Of a DNA stretch of 11,225 nucleotides, positions 8,102 through 11,225 are shown in pieces. The position numbers and the translations under genes are program-made. Each line of letters opens with the position of its first letter. The first letter of the stretch is position 1. Source of the DNA: Euperipatoides rowelli. Taxonomy: Eukaryota; Onychophora; Udeonychophora; Euonychophora; Peripatopsidae. Where the stretch lies: assembly GCA_003024985.2 (NCBI GenBank), contig PXIH01S0003856.1, one strand, 5' to 3'. The notes beneath the pieces were generated by a model. That model ran no database searches, had not been told where the DNA came from, and was given only the letters and a program-made list of their open reading frames with translations.

Positions 8102-8245
8102 ATGTCGTACACGCTTAAAAGAAATGGTAGATCACTACTGATTGATGCAGGTGCAATTTTTAATAGTCTTCCATTGGAGATTAGGAACACGACTTTGAAA
8201 AGTAGCTTTATTTCATTGGAAAGAGGTCTTTTCAATGATGCTTAA
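8102..8245 (+). pseudogene. C-terminal remnant of a non-LTR retrotransposon ORF
   Basis: The frame 8102-8245 reads through 47 codons to TAA and contains GAIFNSLPLEIRN, followed by a basic and hydrophobic tail. The pattern W/F-N-S-L-P-x-x-I-R near the end is typical of the C-terminus of many LINE reverse transcriptase ORFs (Jockey/CR1-like). It begins directly after the end of the miniature element, which may have inserted here or may mark a rearrangement junction. No reverse transcriptase domain is seen on the other side of the element, so this is a 5'-truncated or broken copy. Confidence 0.6.
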
Positions 8246-9212
8246 ATTGTTACGGTAATAAATTTACATAATGATTTTGATAATTGATTGATTTTGGCAC
8301 TGTTAAAATGTAGTGTGTGAATGGCATTTTTGGTCATATTGGATGTGGTTTTTAATTGATATTGGGCTGCCTACATCAAAGTGACAGGCAGAAATTGCTA
8401 TATAGGCCTACTTATCTATAAGTCCCAAACATTTTGGATAATTGGAACTAGTCGACGACTGATCACAATGTGTTTGAATTCTATAGTTTTATTGTAGCTC
8501 ACAAATGATTATATTCAAACACCTCTTTTTGCAAATAGAAATTACATATTCTTAATCCCTTTAGAAATAAATTCAGTTTACTATACCATCCTCTTTAAAA
8601 AATAAATTTGTTGTCTCATCATTTGTTTATAAATAATAATCCTCCCTTGTTCCGTAAAGCTATACAATCTAACGTTAGGACAAGCAAATTGTATTTATAT
8701 AAACAAACATTAAATTCACAATATTAAATTTTAAAATGCAAAAAATTAAAATAAAACAATACTTACATTTTTAGATTATTCACACATATTTCAACCAAAG
8801 ATGTGGGAAATATAGGCTACTTCATTGTCTTTGTATTGCAATACTTATGAAAAATAAAAATGAATTAAATATTAGTAAATTCATTCTGAACAATATTAGT
8901 AACACTGGTATCCCAAATGTTTATAAAATTATCAGCATTAAAGTATCTTAAATCACTTCTATATGCTTCAATTAAATGTTTCTTAAATTCAATGGATCTA
9001 CTTAAGAGAATTTTGTTTTTAAAAGGCAAAGCCTCTGATTTATTAAACATCCACACCATTAATTAATACAATCAATAATTAATATAACAAATATTTCAAA
9101 AGTAATTTAATGTAACATACCCTTTCTTAATTACTTCTAAAATATCAAACTTAACTAAAAATAATAAACATAATAAATTTTAAAATTAGAACCAGCTGAT
9201 TATGTTTGGTGA
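8246..9212. other. AT-rich intronic DNA between the two element copies
   Basis: I see no gene that I can support. The first part may be the 3' UTR of the LINE remnant. A 64-codon frame on the minus strand at 8865-9059 is less repetitive than expected for random AT-rich DNA, but it matches no family I recognise. It is mentioned as a finding only. Confidence 0.5.
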
Positions 9213-9590
9213 CCATAGCATTTCCGTAATGACAAATATATGCACAGATGTCAAAAACGCGGTAGAATGTGGATTGTATCGCCCGTATTTAAACAATTCT
9301 CGTCTACTTTAAACTATGCGTATAAAAGAGCACGGCCAGCACTACTCAATTCGGCCATCTGCATACATTGCATTCAAGTTCATCCGCATTGACTTGTCAC
9401 AAAAGGTGGAATTAAAGTTTGATTTACAAGAAAACACAGCCTAAAATTGGTTTCCTAACCACTCGCAATCTAAATCATTAAAACCCTAATAATAATAAAA
9501 AGCATTAGTTTTGTGGTCGAACAGCGGCGGGCACGCACAAATTTGTTGGCGGGTGCCATGGTGCCCGCGTGCACAGGTTTGGAACCCCTG
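9213..9590 (-). mobile_element. hAT-like miniature transposable element, copy B (inverted relative to copy A)
   Basis: Read on the minus strand from 9590, the element starts CAGGGGTTCCAAACC and then follows copy A through shared blocks. These include GGGCACC, CAAATTTGTG, TGTTCGACCAC, a TTTCTTGTAAATCAA block, TAATTCCACC and TTTTTGACATCTG. Similarity is lost after about 9213, so the inner terminus is missing or too diverged to see. Compared with copy A it holds about 105 additional bases (about 9257-9365), including a TATAAAAG. No transposase is present. The 8 bases outside the terminus (TCCTAGAG) are not matched at either end of copy A. Confidence 0.65.
9321..9352 (+). promoter_or_regulatory. 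TATA-box and initiator-like pair inside element copy B
   Basis: TATAAAAG (9321-9328) is followed 27 bases later, counting from its first base, by the A of TCAATT (9346-9351), which is close to an initiator. The intervening DNA is GC-richer than its surroundings. The spacing fits an RNA polymerase II core promoter pointing along the + strand toward the outer element terminus. Activity is unproven and the match may be a relic of the parent transposon's promoter. Confidence 0.35.
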
Positions 9591-10442
9591 TCCTAGAGTC
9601 TAGCATTGTCCTATATATATATATATACAGTACCGGTATATATTTTTTATTCACGATTTGTTCCATACTCAACCATCTAAATTTTCATGAACTCATCATG
9701 GAAAGTTGTACTGTATCCTATTTGCAGGATTCTAAAATCTAGGCAATTTTGATCACCCTTAAAACATGCATTTAATCCAGGGAATTTGCTTGTCACTCTG
9801 GGAAAGTGTTAAAAATCTAACAGCTGATATTCCATACTAATCTCCAGCATACTGACCAAACTTGGCCCATGAAACCTTAATGAATGCTGACTGGATTTTG
9901 TCCGCAGACTTAGTTTTAGAAGCGAAAGTAATTTAAATGGATTTGATTTTGGAATAACACGATTTCAGAATTATCACTTCTCAAATTACATGGGCAGTTA
10001 TTTGAAATAACACAGTTTGCAACAAGAAACAAAAAAAACATCTACAGTAGGCAAAATAGGTACTTAATTTAGAATCAACATGAAAACCTGTTGAAATGAA
10101 AAAAAAAAATACTTGTAAGCTTGTATATGCTTTTGTCAATGTTATGATAGCCAGAGAAATTTAATTCATTTAGCCTATTTGTTTTAAAATTTATTCAAAT
10201 TCTTTATGGGAATGTCTATTAGCCTAAATTCATTTTTTTTTTCACTAAATACCCACATCTATAGGTTTTAGGTACAATTTTTAGCAAATTAACATCTAAC
10301 TAAAGGTTAATAATAGTGAATAGAATAAAGGTTTTTTTTTTTAAAAAAAAATTTCCCAAATTTCTGCGTTTATTTACACTAGGCTATATAGGCTATAATT
10401 TATACCTAGGAGTACCGTAGGCTATAATATCAAGATTATTTG
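9591..10442. other. Intronic DNA, no gene seen
   Basis: This contains a short (TA)n run at about 9612-9627 followed by ACAGTACCGGTATATA, several A and T runs, and three copies of AGGCTATA between 10381 and 10428. The segment 9640-10010 is less repetitive but shows no coding frame or family signature. Confidence 0.5.
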
Positions 10443-11225
10443 GATCTCAATGTTTTTGTTGATAAATTGAGTGAACCTTGTTGTCTGATGGTGATGTTAT
10501 CCAGTGGTTGTGTCAATTTCTTGGGTTTCTCATCCTGATGTGAAGAGGCGTTTTTTTATGCTCTAATGGCGTTCCTCGTGGCTCTGTCCTGGGAGGATTA
10601 ATCTTTGGCATTATTGTTAATGACTTGGTTATTGACAGTGAATTCCATCTCAAATTCATCAACTTGTCAATTGCTTGGTCTATTACTTGCCAATCATCCC
10701 CATGAATATTCCCAAAATTTGTCTGATCAAGTAAATAATATTCATCTTTCTATTAATACATCAAAATGTAGCTCAATTATCCCAAACATCGCAATTAACA
10801 ATAACCCTATACTGTATTAAATGTTTCCAAAATTAAAATACTTGATCTTTGGTTCCAAAACAATGTATTATGGGACTCTCATGTGGATGAGATCCTAAAA
10901 AAAGATAGGCTATTTATCATATATAAATTAAAAAGACTCCATGCAAATAGTTCAATTTTAAAAAGAACATATAAGTTACTACATACTGTATATCAGACCA
11001 ATCTTGGAGAGTGGTGCTCCTATATGGTCTCATTCCCTAACAATCAAACAATCATCTATGATTGAATCTTTTCAAAAAAAGAATTGTAAAAATAATTCTT
11101 GGTAGCCATTACTGTGGATAATCTAATGCCTTATCCCTTTTGAGTTTGACTACTTTAAATGATAGAAGATTAAATTTGTCTGAAAAATTTGCAATTGACT
11201 TCTTTAAATCTTTTCCATATCTTTT
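10443..11225 (+). pseudogene. Broken non-LTR retrotransposon reverse transcriptase, runs off the right edge
   Basis: The frame at 10565 reads NGVPRGSVLGGLIFGIIVNDL, the GVPQGSVLGPLLF-x-x-Y-I-N-D-L block of LINE reverse transcriptases. Upstream pieces resemble the preceding block (LNVFVDKL, then VIQWL). The following position expected to carry F/Y-A-D-D reads FINLS, so the catalytic aspartates are gone. The thumb region continues in another frame (VNNIHLSINTSKC, about 10730), then again in the first frame from 10823 (ILDLWF, LWDSHVDEILKK, later LKRLHANSS). It ends in a third frame with LTTLNDRRLNLSEKFAIDF (about 11146-11205). Thus there are at least three frame changes plus stop codons. It is a dead insertion in sense orientation in the I-Smad intron. 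The clade is uncertain. Confidence 0.8.

Noticed and set aside
7981-8235. Minus-strand 84-codon frame
   Set aside because: It spans the miniature element end and the antisense of the LINE remnant, whose + strand reading has the family pattern.
1-11225. tRNA, rRNA and CRISPR features
   Set aside because: Reading both strands I saw no cloverleaf boxes, rRNA-like conserved stretches or regular spaced repeats. A tRNA or covariance-model scan would be the decisive test.

Overview
The window is AT-rich animal nuclear DNA. It has spliceosomal introns, decayed non-LTR retrotransposon pieces, hAT-like miniature elements and many homopolymer runs. It carries the 5' part of one recognisable host gene on the + strand, an inhibitory Smad (I-Smad; SMAD6/SMAD7/Dad family). 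The protein start and intron phases resemble vertebrate SMAD6/7, but the promoter and repeat landscape do not identify a species. The word TAGGCTA/TAGGCCTA recurs and is probably a lineage signature. I would say a bilaterian, most likely an invertebrate, and go no further.

Layout. 1-1440 is 5' flanking sequence with two GGCGC(G)CC-centred sites flanked by AGAC/GTCT Smad half-sites, an E-box, a CCAAT box and a TATA-like stretch. About 1460-2029 is the presumed 5' UTR, with a second palindromic GTCTAGAC and several upstream ATGs, one of which opens a uORF that overlaps the real start. Coding exon 1 (2030-2438) encodes the N-terminus and the MH1-like domain. Exon 2 (3034-3087) carries the PPPPY motif that binds Smurf-type ligases. 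Exon 3 (3223-3300) is linker. All three junctions are phase 1. The MH2 domain is not in the window, so intron 3 is longer than 7.9 kb and fills the rest.

Intron 3 holds homopolymer junctions, a perfect 59-bp tandem duplication (4824-4941), a probable minus-strand LINE tail (near 5119-5250), a pyrimidine-rich G-poor stretch (about 6170-7040) and a decayed minisatellite with a 35-42 bp unit (about 7314-7693). It also holds two copies of one hAT-like miniature element in opposite orientation (7744-8100 and about 9213-9590), a LINE C-terminal remnant (8102-8245) and a frameshifted non-LTR reverse transcriptase remnant running off the right edge (about 10443-11225).

How it works together: I-Smads are feedback inhibitors of BMP/TGF-beta signalling and are induced by the Smads they inhibit. 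The composite Smad sites upstream fit that loop, and the PY exon fits receptor down-regulation through recruited ubiquitin ligases. No new biological system is evident. The most interesting parts are the two symmetric Smad-site clusters, the overlapping uORF, and the inverted element pair in which only one copy keeps a TATA-containing segment.
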